DNA of 64,000 bases from Microbacterium sp. No. 7. GTDB lineage: Bacteria > Actinomycetota > Actinomycetes > Actinomycetales > Microbacteriaceae. Below, piece after piece: positions 8,464 through 16,558 of the stretch (positions are counted from its first letter, which is position 1; the number at the start of each line of letters is the position of its first letter). The translations under genes were made by a program, and so were the position numbers. The stretch spans positions 3,410,001 to 3,474,000 of the forward strand of contig NZ_CP012697.1 of NCBI RefSeq assembly GCF_001314225.1, read 5' to 3'. The notes under the pieces are model-generated. The model was not told the DNA's origin and did not search any database. It was given only the letters and a program-made list of their open reading frames with translations.

Positions 8464-9971
8464 GACGCGATCCTCAGGGCGGCCCACGAGACCGGCGGCA
8501 GCGTGAACCTCATCATTCCCCCGTCGAGCCGGGCGTCATCGATCGGTCGGGGCCTCACGCGCTCCGGATCGTCGAGGGTGTTCGCCGCGGAGGCGTCGCG
8601 CTCGTGCAGCAGGTGCGTCTCGACGATGGCGGGCCGCGGGCCGAGAGCCGTGACGTCGACGGCCACCTCGACGGCATCGGCGGTCGAGCGGTTCACGACG
8701 AACAGGCTCACGCCGTCCGTGTCGGCCGTCGCGACCGCGTTGACGCTCGGCACGTCGCCGAAGCGCGCGCTCGTGAACGCGCGCGCCTCGACCGGCACCC
8801 GCAGGACGCGATCGCCCGCGAGCCGCGACGTGATCGCGAACGGGAAGAAGATCGTCTGCCGCCACGCGGGACCACCGGGCTCGGTCATGATCGGCGCGAT
8901 GACGTTCACGAGCTGGGCGAGCGACGCGGAGCGCACGCGATCGGCGTGCTGGAGCAGCGTGATGAGGAGGTCGCCGGACACGACGGCGTCGAGCGCGGTG
9001 TAGCGGTCTTCGAGCAGCCGCGGCGCGACGGGCCAGTCGTCCGCCGGCTGCGTGCCCTCGATCGCGTTCCAGCGCGACTGGTACCAGACGTTCCACTCGT
9101 CGAACGAGATCATGATGCGCTTGTCGCTGCCGCGCGCCGCGGCGACGTCGTCGGCGATGCCGACGACGGTCTCGATGAACAGGTGCATGTCGACGGCGGA
9201 TGCCAGGAACTCCTGCGCGTCGTCGTCGCGTGCCTCGTAGTAGGCGTGGCACGAGAGGAAGTCGACGTCGTCGAAGACGTGCTCGAGCACCTCGCGCTCC
9301 CACGCGCCGAACGTCGGCATGGTGCGCGACGACGACCCGCACGCGACGAGCTGCAGCCCGGGGTCGAAGCGGCGCATGGCCCGGGCCGTGCGGGCGGCGA
9401 GCCGGCCGTAGTCCGCGGCGTCGCGGCCGCCGAGCTGCCAGGGACCGTCCATCTCGTTCCCGAGGCACCACATGCGCACGCCGAACGGCCGCTCCCGCCC
9501 GTTCGCGGCGCGCTCGCGCGTCCGCGCGGTGTCGGCCGACGCGTTCGCGTACTCGAGCAGGTCGAGCGCCTCGGCGATGCCGCGGGTGCCGAGGTTGACG
9601 GCGAGCATCAGCTCGGAGCCGACCTCGTCGAGCCAGTCGGCGAACTCGTGCAGGCCGACCTCGTTGGTCTCCGTCGTGTGCCATGCGAGGTCGAGCCGGC
9701 GCGGTCGCTGCTCCCTCGGCCCGATCCCGTCCTCCCAGCGGTAGCCCGACACGAAGTTGCCGCCCGGGTAGCGGACGACCGAGATGCCGAGCTCGCGGAC
9801 GAGATCGATCACGTCGGTGCGGAACCCCCGCTCGTCCGCGGACGGATGCGAGGGCTCGTGGATGCCGTCGTAGACGTGTCTCCCGAGGTGCTCCACGAAT
9901 CCGCCGAACAGGCGGCGGTCGAGGTCGGCGACGACGGCGCGGGGATCGAGGATCGTGGTGGCGGTGGTCAT
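8460..9971 (-). CDS. GH51 alpha-L-arabinofuranosidase
   Basis: The 503-residue protein has the usual family length and an intracellular form without a signal peptide. Family motifs are VVRYPGGNFVSGYRWEDGIG near residue 65, the acid/base glutamate in CLGNEMDGPW (about E173) and the nucleophile in SFDEWNVWY (about E292). It releases terminal L-arabinofuranose from arabinogalactan or arabinan oligosaccharides, feeding the arabinose pathway indicated by araD. Its ATG lies one base after the GH35 stop with GGAG upstream, and its stop overlaps the GH42 start. The frame extends upstream into the GH35 gene, but no better start is visible. Confidence 0.94.
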   Translation of the reverse strand: MTTATTILDPRAVVADLDRRLFGGFVEHLGRHVYDGIHEPSHPSADERGFRTDVIDLVRELGISVVRYPGGNFVSGYRWEDGIGPREQRPRRLDLAWHTTETNEVGLHEFADWLDEVGSELMLAVNLGTRGIAEALDLLEYANASADTARTRERAANGRERPFGVRMWCLGNEMDGPWQLGGRDAADYGRLAARTARAMRRFDPGLQLVACGSSSRTMPTFGAWEREVLEHVFDDVDFLSCHAYYEARDDDAQEFLASAVDMHLFIETVVGIADDVAAARGSDKRIMISFDEWNVWYQSRWNAIEGTQPADDWPVAPRLLEDRYTALDAVVSGDLLITLLQHADRVRSASLAQLVNVIAPIMTEPGGPAWRQTIFFPFAITSRLAGDRVLRVPVEARAFTSARFGDVPSVNAVATADTDGVSLFVVNRSTADAVEVAVDVTALGPRPAIVETHLLHERDASAANTLDDPERVRPRPIDDARLDGGMMRFTLPPVSWAALRIAS

Positions 9972-9972
9972 G

Positions 9973-11721
9973 TCAGCTCTCCGTGTGTCCGAGACGCAGG
10001 TCGTCGGCGAAGCCGATCTCCGTCGCCGTGAGCGTCTCCAGCTCGAGGATGGTGATCTCGTTCTCGCCGGCGCGCGTGGCCGGCGCCGGGACGAACAGCG
10101 ATGCCTGCGGTCCCTTCCGCCAGTAGCGGCCGAGGCAGAACCCGTTGATCCACGCGATGCCCTTGCCGAGGCCGTCGGTCGACATCGCGAGGTCGGCCGG
10201 GCCGGACAGTGCGACGGTCGCGCGCCACACCGAGGCGCCCGCACGGCGAGGGGCGCCGGCGGCCTGCGTCTGCGGCAGCAGGTCGATCGGAACGGGCGCG
10301 ATCCGCCACCCCGTCAGCGGCACGCCGTCGACGGTGGCGGGGCCGATGAGCCCCTTCCGCTCGCCGATGCGCACGCCGTAGTTGACGCGGCCCTCGTCCT
10401 CGACGAGGATCTCGAGCCTCCCGGTCCCGGTGGGCAGGGTCACGGCGCGCTCGTGCGCCTCGCGGGAGAGCGACGCGACCGGCGTCCCGTCCAGCGACAC
10501 CCATGCGCGGTCGCGCACGCCGGCGAAGGCGAGCACGACGGGATCGGCGCCGACGTCGAGACGCGCCGTGTAGCGGGCGAGGCCGCGCGCGATGCCGACG
10601 TCGTCCATCGTCGGCACGTCGGCGTGCGCGCTCCAGCGCGCCTCGAGCAGGTCGGCGAGCGCGCCGACGTGCCGCAGGCGGGCAGGGGGCGGCACGGCGA
10701 ACGGCTCGGCGGGCGCCGGCGCGAACGCGGGCACGGGCGCGTGGCGCGAGATGACCTCGCGGAACGCCCAGAACTTCGGCGTCGGGCGTCCGGCCTCGTC
10801 GAGCGGGGCGTCGTAGTCGTAGCTCGTGACGGTCGGCTGGTAGACGCCCTTGTGGTTGGCGCCGTTCGTGAGACCGAAGTTCGTGCCCCCGTGCAGCATG
10901 TAGACGTTGACGGAGGCGCCCGCGGCCAGCAGCGCATCGAGCTCGCGGGCCGAGTCTCCGGGCTCGGTGGTGTGGTGGTGCGCTCCCCAGTGGTCGAACC
11001 AGCCGCACCAGAACTCGCTGCACATCAGCGGCCCCGTCGGCTGCTGAGCGCGCAGCACGTCGAGCCGCTCCGCCGCTCGCGAGCCGAACGAGCCGGTCTT
11101 GTGCAGTTCGGGGATGCCGCCCGCCTCGAGCATGCGCGCCTCGGGCTGGTCGACCGTCGTCAGCGGCACCGAGGCGCCGTACTCGCGGAACAGCGCCGCG
11201 AGGGCACGGAGGTAGTCGTGGTCATCGCCGTAGGCCCCGTACTCGTTCTCGACCTGGAGCAGGATGACGGGGCCTCCGCGATCGACCTGCAGCGGGGCGA
11301 CGATCGCCATCACGTCCCGCAGGTAGGCGGACACATCGGCGAGGAAGCGCGGGTCGGTGCTGCGGATGGCGACATCGCCGTCCCGGAAGAGCCAGGCGGG
11401 CAGGCCGCCGCCGTCGAACTCGGCGCAGATGTAGGGGCCGGGGCGCACGATCGCGTGCATCCCCTCGTCGTGCACCTCCTGGAGGAAGCGCGCGAGGTCG
11501 AGTCGGCCGGCCGTGTCGAACACGCCGCGCTCGGGGGAATGCTCGTTCCACGCGACGTAGGTCTCGATCGTGTTGAGTCCCATCATCCGGCCCATCCGGA
11601 TGCGGTCGCGCCACTGGTCGGGGTGCACCCGAAAGTAGTGCAGGGCGCCGGAGATGACGCGAAAGGGCTCTCCGTCGAGGAGGAAGTCGCGATCGCCGAT
11701 CCGGAAGCTGCGGGCTGTCAT
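9973..11721 (-). CDS. GH35 beta-galactosidase
   Basis: The 582-residue protein starts with the GH35 barrel (FLLDGEPFRVISGALHYFR; GLNTIETYVAWN). The acid/base glutamate is in LQVENEYGAYG (about E160) and the nucleophile in CSEFWCGWFDHWG (about E236). C-terminal beta-jelly-roll domains contain NGFCLGRYWRKGPQ, typical of the family. No signal peptide is seen, so it should be cytoplasmic. Having GH35 and GH42 beta-galactosidases in one operon with GH51 fits stepwise trimming of beta-1,3/1,6-galactan side chains, which is inference. It is separated from the binding-protein gene by a 69-bp gap holding a strong stem-loop. Confidence 0.93.
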   Translation of the reverse strand: MTARSFRIGDRDFLLDGEPFRVISGALHYFRVHPDQWRDRIRMGRMMGLNTIETYVAWNEHSPERGVFDTAGRLDLARFLQEVHDEGMHAIVRPGPYICAEFDGGGLPAWLFRDGDVAIRSTDPRFLADVSAYLRDVMAIVAPLQVDRGGPVILLQVENEYGAYGDDHDYLRALAALFREYGASVPLTTVDQPEARMLEAGGIPELHKTGSFGSRAAERLDVLRAQQPTGPLMCSEFWCGWFDHWGAHHHTTEPGDSARELDALLAAGASVNVYMLHGGTNFGLTNGANHKGVYQPTVTSYDYDAPLDEAGRPTPKFWAFREVISRHAPVPAFAPAPAEPFAVPPPARLRHVGALADLLEARWSAHADVPTMDDVGIARGLARYTARLDVGADPVVLAFAGVRDRAWVSLDGTPVASLSREAHERAVTLPTGTGRLEILVEDEGRVNYGVRIGERKGLIGPATVDGVPLTGWRIAPVPIDLLPQTQAAGAPRRAGASVWRATVALSGPADLAMSTDGLGKGIAWINGFCLGRYWRKGPQASLFVPAPATRAGENEITILELETLTATEIGFADDLRLGHTES

Positions 11722-11745
11722 GGGGTCTGCTCCTGAGGACGTGGA

Positions 11746-11780
11746 CGCGGGGCGGCGGGCGCTGGCCCGGCCGCCCCGCG
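11746..11780. other. Strong intercistronic stem-loop inside the glycosidase operon
   Basis: A perfect 11-bp inverted repeat (CGCGGGGCGGC at 11746-11756, GCCGCCCCGCG at 11770-11780) with a 13-base loop sits between the binding-protein stop and the GH35 start. No T-run follows on the minus strand. It may protect the binding-protein mRNA or partly terminate transcription so that the enzymes are made in smaller amounts. Confidence 0.5.
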
Positions 11781-11790
11781 GGTGAGACGG

Positions 11791-13146
11791 CTATTCCGCG
11801 ATGGTGAAGCCCTGCTCGGTGCCGTAGGAGACGTTCTGCTCCTGCCAGGCGGCGAGCCCGTCGGCGATCGGCGTCTTGGTGAGGTACGCCTTGCCGACCG
11901 TGTCGGCGTAGATGCTGTTGGCGTACGACTGCCACGGCAGGTACTGCCAGCCGCCGGTCACCGCGTTCGCGGCGTCGACGAGCACCTGGTTGATCTTCTG
12001 ACCGCCGAAGTAGTCCGACTCGTAGTCCAGGAACTCGTCGGAGGTCAGCTCGGCGACCGTCGCGGGGAAGCCGCCCTTGCTGAGGAAGACCTCGATCGAG
12101 GACGGCGAGGAGTTGAGCCACTTGAGGAAGCCAGCGGCGAGCGCCGGGTTCTTCGACTGCTTCGTGACGGCCTCCGAGCTGCCGCCGTTCTCGGAGTTGA
12201 CCGCCGTGCCGCCGTCATAGGTCGGCATGGGCGCGACGCGCCAGTCGCCGGCGCCGGCCGCGGCGCCCGACTCGAACACGCCCGGCATCCACGCGCCGAT
12301 CGGCAACGTCGCGATCTTGCCGCTGGACAGGCCCGCGAACCACTCGTCGGTCCACCCCGAGATCTGGCTGATGAGCCCTTCCTGCACCAGGGTGTCCCAC
12401 GTGCTCGCCCACGTCAGCGTGCCCTCGTCGGCGAGATCGATCGTGATCGTCTCGCCGTCGGCCTGGAACGGGCGCCCGCCCGCCTGCCAGATCATCGACG
12501 TGCCGAAGCCCGCGTCGGTGCCCGAGTCGTTCGTGATGAAGTAGCTCGGGTCGGCGGCGTGCAGCTTGCGCCCCGCCTCGACGTACTCGTCCCAGGTCGC
12601 CGGCACCTCGAGGCCGAACTCGTCGAAGACGCGCTTGTTGTAGAAGAGCGCCATGGGGCCCGAGTCCTGCGGCAGGCCCCAGATGCCGCCCTGCTGCGAC
12701 ACGGCGCTCCACGGTCCGGGCGTGTACAGGTCCTCCAGCTCGGCGAAGCCGTATTCGGTCAGATCGAGCAGCGCGTCCGAGAGGATGAACTGCGGCAGCG
12801 ACTGGTATTCGAGCTGCACGACGTCGGGCGCTCCCGAGCCGGCTGCGATCGCGTTCTGCAGTTTGAGGTTGTTGTCGTTCGCGCTCGCCGTGTTGACGAC
12901 GGTCACCTTCACGTTCGGGTACTCGTCCTCGAACGCCGCGACCTGAGCCTCGGCCGACGGCGTCCACGTCCAGTACGTGAGCTCGCCGCCCTCTTCGAGG
13001 GCCTTCTCGATGGCGTCGGCGCTGCCCGGGTCGGCACCTCCGCCGGGTGTGCCGCCGCCGTCGGAGGCGCAGGCCGCCAGGCCCGCGCCGACCAGGAGCG
13101 CGGCCGCGCCCGCGGCGATGCCGCGGATCAGTGTGTGCTTTCTCAT
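11791..13146 (-). CDS. Carbohydrate ABC transporter substrate-binding lipoprotein (family 1)
   Basis: The 451-residue precursor has a lipoprotein signal (GAGLAAC, cysteine about residue 26), a Gly-rich linker and a MalE/UgpB-like solute-binding fold (ELTYWTWTPSAEAQVAAFEDEYPNVKV-type start, then FYNKRVFDEFGLEVPATWDEY and a C-terminal KNPALAAGFLKWL). It should bind oligosaccharides outside the membrane for the permeases at 13227-15082. The start at 13146 has GGAAGGA about ten bases upstream. In this operon it follows the two permease genes rather than preceding them. Confidence 0.9.
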   Translation of the reverse strand: MRKHTLIRGIAAGAAALLVGAGLAACASDGGGTPGGGADPGSADAIEKALEEGGELTYWTWTPSAEAQVAAFEDEYPNVKVTVVNTASANDNNLKLQNAIAAGSGAPDVVQLEYQSLPQFILSDALLDLTEYGFAELEDLYTPGPWSAVSQQGGIWGLPQDSGPMALFYNKRVFDEFGLEVPATWDEYVEAGRKLHAADPSYFITNDSGTDAGFGTSMIWQAGGRPFQADGETITIDLADEGTLTWASTWDTLVQEGLISQISGWTDEWFAGLSSGKIATLPIGAWMPGVFESGAAAGAGDWRVAPMPTYDGGTAVNSENGGSSEAVTKQSKNPALAAGFLKWLNSSPSSIEVFLSKGGFPATVAELTSDEFLDYESDYFGGQKINQVLVDAANAVTGGWQYLPWQSYANSIYADTVGKAYLTKTPIADGLAAWQEQNVSYGTEQGFTIAE

Positions 13147-13226
13147 TGCTGTGTTGTCCTTCCGCTTCTTCGGAGTCGGATCGTGGATGGGGTGGATGGA
13201 GGGTTGGCTCGCCGTCGCGCAGGCCC

Positions 13227-14141
13227 CTACTGCTTGACGCTTCCCGCGCTGAGCCCCGACTGCCAGAACCGCTGCAACAGGAGGAACGCGATCACGATCG
13301 GGACGATCGTGAGGAAGGCTCCCGTGATCACGAGGTGGAAGATCGGGTCGGATCCGACGCCGGTCGCCTGCTGGTTCCACTGCTGCAGACCGATGGTCAG
13401 CGGGAACAGGCCGGGGTCGTTCAGCATGATCAGCGGGAGGAAGTAGTTGTTCCACGTCGCGACGATCGCGAACATGGCGACCGTCACGATGCCGGGCGCC
13501 AGCAGCTTGACGGAGATCGTGAAGAACGTGCGCAGCTCGCCGGCACCGTCGACGCGGGCGGCCTCGAGGAGCTCGGTCGGCACGGAGTCGACGGCGTAGA
13601 CCCAGATGAGGTAGAGGCCGAAGGGCGAGATGAGCGACGGGATGATGATCGCCCAGACGGTGTTCGTCAGGCCCATCTGGCTGAACATGAGGAAGGTCGG
13701 CACCGCGAGCGCCGTGCCCGGCACCGCGATCGCGCCGAGCACGATCGCGAAGATCGCCTTCTTGCCGGGGAACGTGAACTTGGCCAGGCCGTAGCCGGCG
13801 AGGGTCGCGAGGATGGTCGCCCCGCCGGCGCCGGCGACGACGTACAGCAGCGTGTTGCCGAGCCAGCGCACGAAGATGCCGTCGTCGTACGTGAGCGTCT
13901 GCACGATGTTGTCGACGAACGCGAAGGGTCCGGAGAACCACAGGCCGAACGAGCTGAACAGCGCCTCCTGCGTCTTCGTCGAGCTGATCACCAGCCAGGC
14001 GAGCGGCAGGAACGAGTAGATCAGGAACACCGACATCACGATCGTGAGGGTGATCGACCGCCGCGGGCGCTCGATGACGCCGGCGGCGCGATCGAGGGTG
14101 CGCGCCCGTCGGCGCGTGGTCGTCGTTGTCGTGGCGCTCAT
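13227..14141 (-). CDS. Carbohydrate ABC transporter permease, MalG type
   Basis: The 304-residue protein has six predicted membrane segments and the CUT1 inner-membrane EAA loop ELLEAARVDGAGELRTFF before the fourth. The start is set at the ATG overlapping the upstream permease stop (ATGA); the longer frame is only an extension through that gene. It pairs with the MalF-type protein to import oligosaccharides bound by the lipoprotein encoded next. No dedicated ATPase gene is present in the locus, so a shared MsiK-type ATPase encoded elsewhere is likely, as is common in actinobacteria. Confidence 0.9.
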   Translation of the reverse strand: MSATTTTTTRRRARTLDRAAGVIERPRRSITLTIVMSVFLIYSFLPLAWLVISSTKTQEALFSSFGLWFSGPFAFVDNIVQTLTYDDGIFVRWLGNTLLYVVAGAGGATILATLAGYGLAKFTFPGKKAIFAIVLGAIAVPGTALAVPTFLMFSQMGLTNTVWAIIIPSLISPFGLYLIWVYAVDSVPTELLEAARVDGAGELRTFFTISVKLLAPGIVTVAMFAIVATWNNYFLPLIMLNDPGLFPLTIGLQQWNQQATGVGSDPIFHLVITGAFLTIVPIVIAFLLLQRFWQSGLSAGSVKQ

Positions 14142-15082
14142 CGCAGCTCCTGCCTGTTGCCGCGCAGCTGGACGACGTAGGCGATCACGGCGGTGACGAC
14201 GCCCATGATGATCGCGACGGTCGCCGCGTAGTTGACCTGCTGCCCGAAGAAGCTCAGGTTGTACGCGTACATGTTCGGGGTGAAGTAGGTGGTGATGAGG
14301 CTGGGCGCGAGCGGCCTGAGGATGTTGGGCTCGTTGAACAGCTGGAAGCTGCCGATGATCGAGAAGATCGTCGCGATCACGATCGCGCCGCGCAGGGCGG
14401 GCAGCTTGATGCTCCACACGACCCGGAACTGTCCCGCGCCGTCCAGGGCCGCGGCCTCGTAGAGGTCGCCGGGGATCGCCCGCAGCGCGGAGTAGAAGAT
14501 CAGCATGTTGTAGCCGACGAACTCCCACGTGACGATGTTTCCGATCGCGACGAGGATCCACTCCTGCGTGAACGGCGTGATCAGGTCGAACCCGAGCAGG
14601 GCGTTGACGTTGCCCGCCAGGCCCATCCGCTCGGAGTACATGAAGCCCCACATGAGCACGGCGACGACGCCGGGCACGGCATAGGGCAGGAAGAGGCCGA
14701 TGCGGAACAGCGACGACCCTGCGAGCCGACGCGAGTCGATCGCGAGAGCGGCGACGAGGGCGAGGGCGAGCATGATCGGCACCTGCACGGCGAGGAACAG
14801 TGCGACGCGCAGCCCGCCCTCGAGGAACTTCGGGTCGGCGAAGGCCTGCAGGTAGTTCTCCAGACCGACGAAGGCGTTGCCGCCGATGAGCCGCTGGCGG
14901 AACAGGCTGAGGTAGATCGAGTAGGCGACCGGCGCGAGGAACGTGAGCGCGAAGACGACGAGGAACGGCGAGACGAAGCCCAGCCCCGCCCACTGCCGGG
15001 ATGCGGAGTGCACGCGGCGTCGACCCCGCGGAGCGCTCGTGCGTGGCGGGGCCGCAGCGTGGATCGATGACATCTTCGTCAC
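14138..15082 (-). CDS. Carbohydrate ABC transporter permease, MalF type
   Basis: The 314-residue protein has an Arg/Pro-rich cytosolic N-terminus, six hydrophobic segments and the EAA loop DLYEAAALDGAGQFRVVW. It is the first gene of the operon that runs through MalG, the binding lipoprotein, GH35, GH51 and GH42. The start could be the GTG at 15082 (AAGGA six bases upstream) or the ATG at 15073; the GTG is used here. Two LacI-type palindromes lie upstream in the divergent promoter region. Confidence 0.88.
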   Translation of the reverse strand: MTKMSSIHAAAPPRTSAPRGRRRVHSASRQWAGLGFVSPFLVVFALTFLAPVAYSIYLSLFRQRLIGGNAFVGLENYLQAFADPKFLEGGLRVALFLAVQVPIMLALALVAALAIDSRRLAGSSLFRIGLFLPYAVPGVVAVLMWGFMYSERMGLAGNVNALLGFDLITPFTQEWILVAIGNIVTWEFVGYNMLIFYSALRAIPGDLYEAAALDGAGQFRVVWSIKLPALRGAIVIATIFSIIGSFQLFNEPNILRPLAPSLITTYFTPNMYAYNLSFFGQQVNYAATVAIIMGVVTAVIAYVVQLRGNRQELR

Positions 15083-15103
15083 ACCTCGTCCTTCGAGTCA
15101 CCG

Positions 15104-15123
15104 AATTGTTTACGTCAACAATT
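15104..15123. promoter_or_regulatory. LacI-type operator, proximal to permease operon
   Basis: AATTGTTTACGTCAACAATT is an almost perfect palindrome with one mismatched pair, in the gap between the divergently transcribed permease operon (start 15082) and lacI-family gene. It shares the core ACGTCAAC with the second site at 15164-15175. The pair probably binds the neighbouring LacI protein and controls both promoters. Confidence 0.7.
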
Positions 15124-15163
15124 CTTGCGCCGACTGTAGCATGTACCCATTCACCCTCGTCAA

Positions 15164-15175
15164 GTTAACGTCAAC
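15164..15175. promoter_or_regulatory. LacI-type operator, proximal to lacI gene
   Basis: GTTAACGTCAAC is a 12-bp palindrome with one mismatched pair. Its centre is about 56 bp from the centre of the site at 15104-15123, a spacing that could allow looping. It lies just before the divergent regulator gene, consistent with autoregulation. Confidence 0.62.
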
Positions 15176-15229
15176 ATTTTCTGGGCTCGGATGTCCGGCG
15201 AAAGCCCGTCGAAGGATCAGGTGCCAGCG

Positions 15230-16288
15230 ATGACCTCCCTCTCCGACCGCGGTCGAGCGGTCTCACAGCGCGACGTCGCCGAGCTCGCGGGCGTCTCGGG
15301 ACAGACCGTCTCGAGGGTCGCCAGCGGCGTCGGCGCGGTGTCGGAGAAGACCCGCAGGCGCGTCGAGGCCGCGATGGCGGAGCTCGGATACCGCCCGAAC
15401 GTCGCCGCCCGCGCGCTGCGGCTCGGCACCTTCCGCTCCATCGGCGTCGTGGTCTTCAACCTCGAGACGCTGGGCAACATCCGCACGATCGGCGCGATCG
15501 CCGGCGAGGCCGCCGCGCGCGGCTACGCGCTCGAGATCATCCAGGTGCAGCCCGCGCACGCCGAGAGCTCCGACGCGGGCGTCTCGTCGGCCCTGCGGCG
15601 GCTCGGCGAGGACGCCGTCGACGGGATCATCATCATCATCGAGTCGCACATCATCTCGGAGGCCTCGCTGGAGTTCCCCCCGGGCATGCCCAGCGTCGTG
15701 GTCGAGTCGGGAGCCCGCCCCGACCGCCCTTCGGTCAACGCCGACCAGACGCAGGGCGCACAGCTCGCCGTCGAGCACCTGCTCGACCTCGGCCACCCCA
15801 CCGTGTGGCACGTGTCGGGGCCGTCGGCGTCGAACTCGGCATCCGAGCGCGCCGCCGCCTGGCGCGGCACGCTCGAGGAGCGCGGATGCCGCGTGCCCGA
15901 CGTCATCGTCGGCGACTGGACCTCGGAGTTCGGCTACCACGCCGGGCTCGTGCTCGCGCGCAACCCCGAGGTCTCCGCCGTCTTCGCCGCCAACGACCAG
16001 ATGGCGCTCGGCGCCATGCACGCCTTCCACCGATCCGGAGTGCGCGTCCCCGAGGACATCAGCATCGTCGGCTTCGACGACATGGCCGAGTCCGCGCAGT
16101 TCTGGCCGCCGCTCACCACGATCCATCAGGACTTCGAGGCCGCAGGCTCGCTCGCCGTCTCGCTCATCATCGACGAGATCGAGCGCGGCACGATCGAACC
16201 GGGCGTGCGCCGCATCGGCACGCGGCTCGTCGTACGGGACTCGACCGGTCCCTACCGGGGCCCGCGCTCCCCCGCCCCCGGAGCGTGA
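15230..16288 (+). CDS. LacI-family regulator of the galacto-/arabino-oligosaccharide operon
   Basis: The protein of about 352 residues has the LacI helix-turn-helix (VSQRDVAELAGVSGQTVSRV at about residues 11-30), the hinge AARALRLG and an effector domain with VFAANDQMALGAMHAF and DISIVGFDDM. A longer form from the ATG at 15191 is possible (366 codons), but the shorter start places the helix at the usual distance and has AGG eight bases upstream. It is divergent from the transporter/glycosidase operon and shares two palindromes with it, so it most likely represses that operon in the absence of oligosaccharide. Confidence 0.88.
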   Translation: MTSLSDRGRAVSQRDVAELAGVSGQTVSRVASGVGAVSEKTRRRVEAAMAELGYRPNVAARALRLGTFRSIGVVVFNLETLGNIRTIGAIAGEAAARGYALEIIQVQPAHAESSDAGVSSALRRLGEDAVDGIIIIIESHIISEASLEFPPGMPSVVVESGARPDRPSVNADQTQGAQLAVEHLLDLGHPTVWHVSGPSASNSASERAAAWRGTLEERGCRVPDVIVGDWTSEFGYHAGLVLARNPEVSAVFAANDQMALGAMHAFHRSGVRVPEDISIVGFDDMAESAQFWPPLTTIHQDFEAAGSLAVSLIIDEIERGTIEPGVRRIGTRLVVRDSTGPYRGPRSPAPGA

Positions 16289-16329
16289 CGGGGCGCGGGG
16301 CGTAGCGGGGTGGGGGCGGGCGGCGAATC

Positions 16330-16380
16330 GTGGGCAGTCGTTGCCGGATGCCGGAGCCCGAGACGACCACGACCGCCCAC
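16330..16380. repeat. Palindromic intergenic repeat, copy A
   Basis: A 51-bp element begins GTGGGCAGTCGTTGCCGG and ends GACGACCACGACCGCCCAC, forming an imperfect inverted repeat. It belongs to a four-copy family in this window (copies B-D at 16403, 21328 and 21401). A and B lie in tandem in the same orientation. Only the outer arms are conserved, suggesting a REP-like structured DNA element. Confidence 0.65.
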
Positions 16381-16402
16381 CATCCGCACCGGGCCGCAAG
16401 TC

Positions 16403-16453
16403 GTGGGCAGTCGTTGCCGGGTGCAGCGCCGCGAGGCGGCGACGAGTGCCCAC
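16403..16453. repeat. Palindromic intergenic repeat, copy B
   Basis: A 51-bp element begins GTGGGCAGTCGTTGCCGG, identical to copy A for the first 18 bases, and ends GGCGGCGACGAGTGCCCAC. The arms pair over about 18 bases with two mismatches. The middle differs from copy A, as expected for a hairpin family whose stem is under selection and whose loop drifts. Confidence 0.65.
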
Positions 16454-16506
16454 GACATCCGAGCCGCGCGCCGACGGGTCGGCATCCCGGCATCCGCCGC
16501 ACGCGA

Positions 16507-16538
16507 GACTGTCGCCGGCCTCCCCGCCGGCGACAGTC
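16507..16538. terminator. GC-rich terminator-like hairpin
   Basis: A perfect 13-bp stem, GACTGTCGCCGGC and GCCGGCGACAGTC with a 6-base loop, lies 20 bases beyond the stop of the minus-strand gene at 16559. It also stands between that gene and the convergent lacI gene. There is no U-tract, which is usual for high-GC actinobacteria. It is probably a bidirectional terminator. Confidence 0.6.
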
Positions 16539-16558
16539 GTTCGCGCCCGTCCGACCGC

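Noticed and set aside
6274..9003. 909-codon plus-strand frame opposite the glycosidases
   Set aside because: It has shadow composition; the opposite strand has GH42 and GH51 catalytic motifs in the right places.
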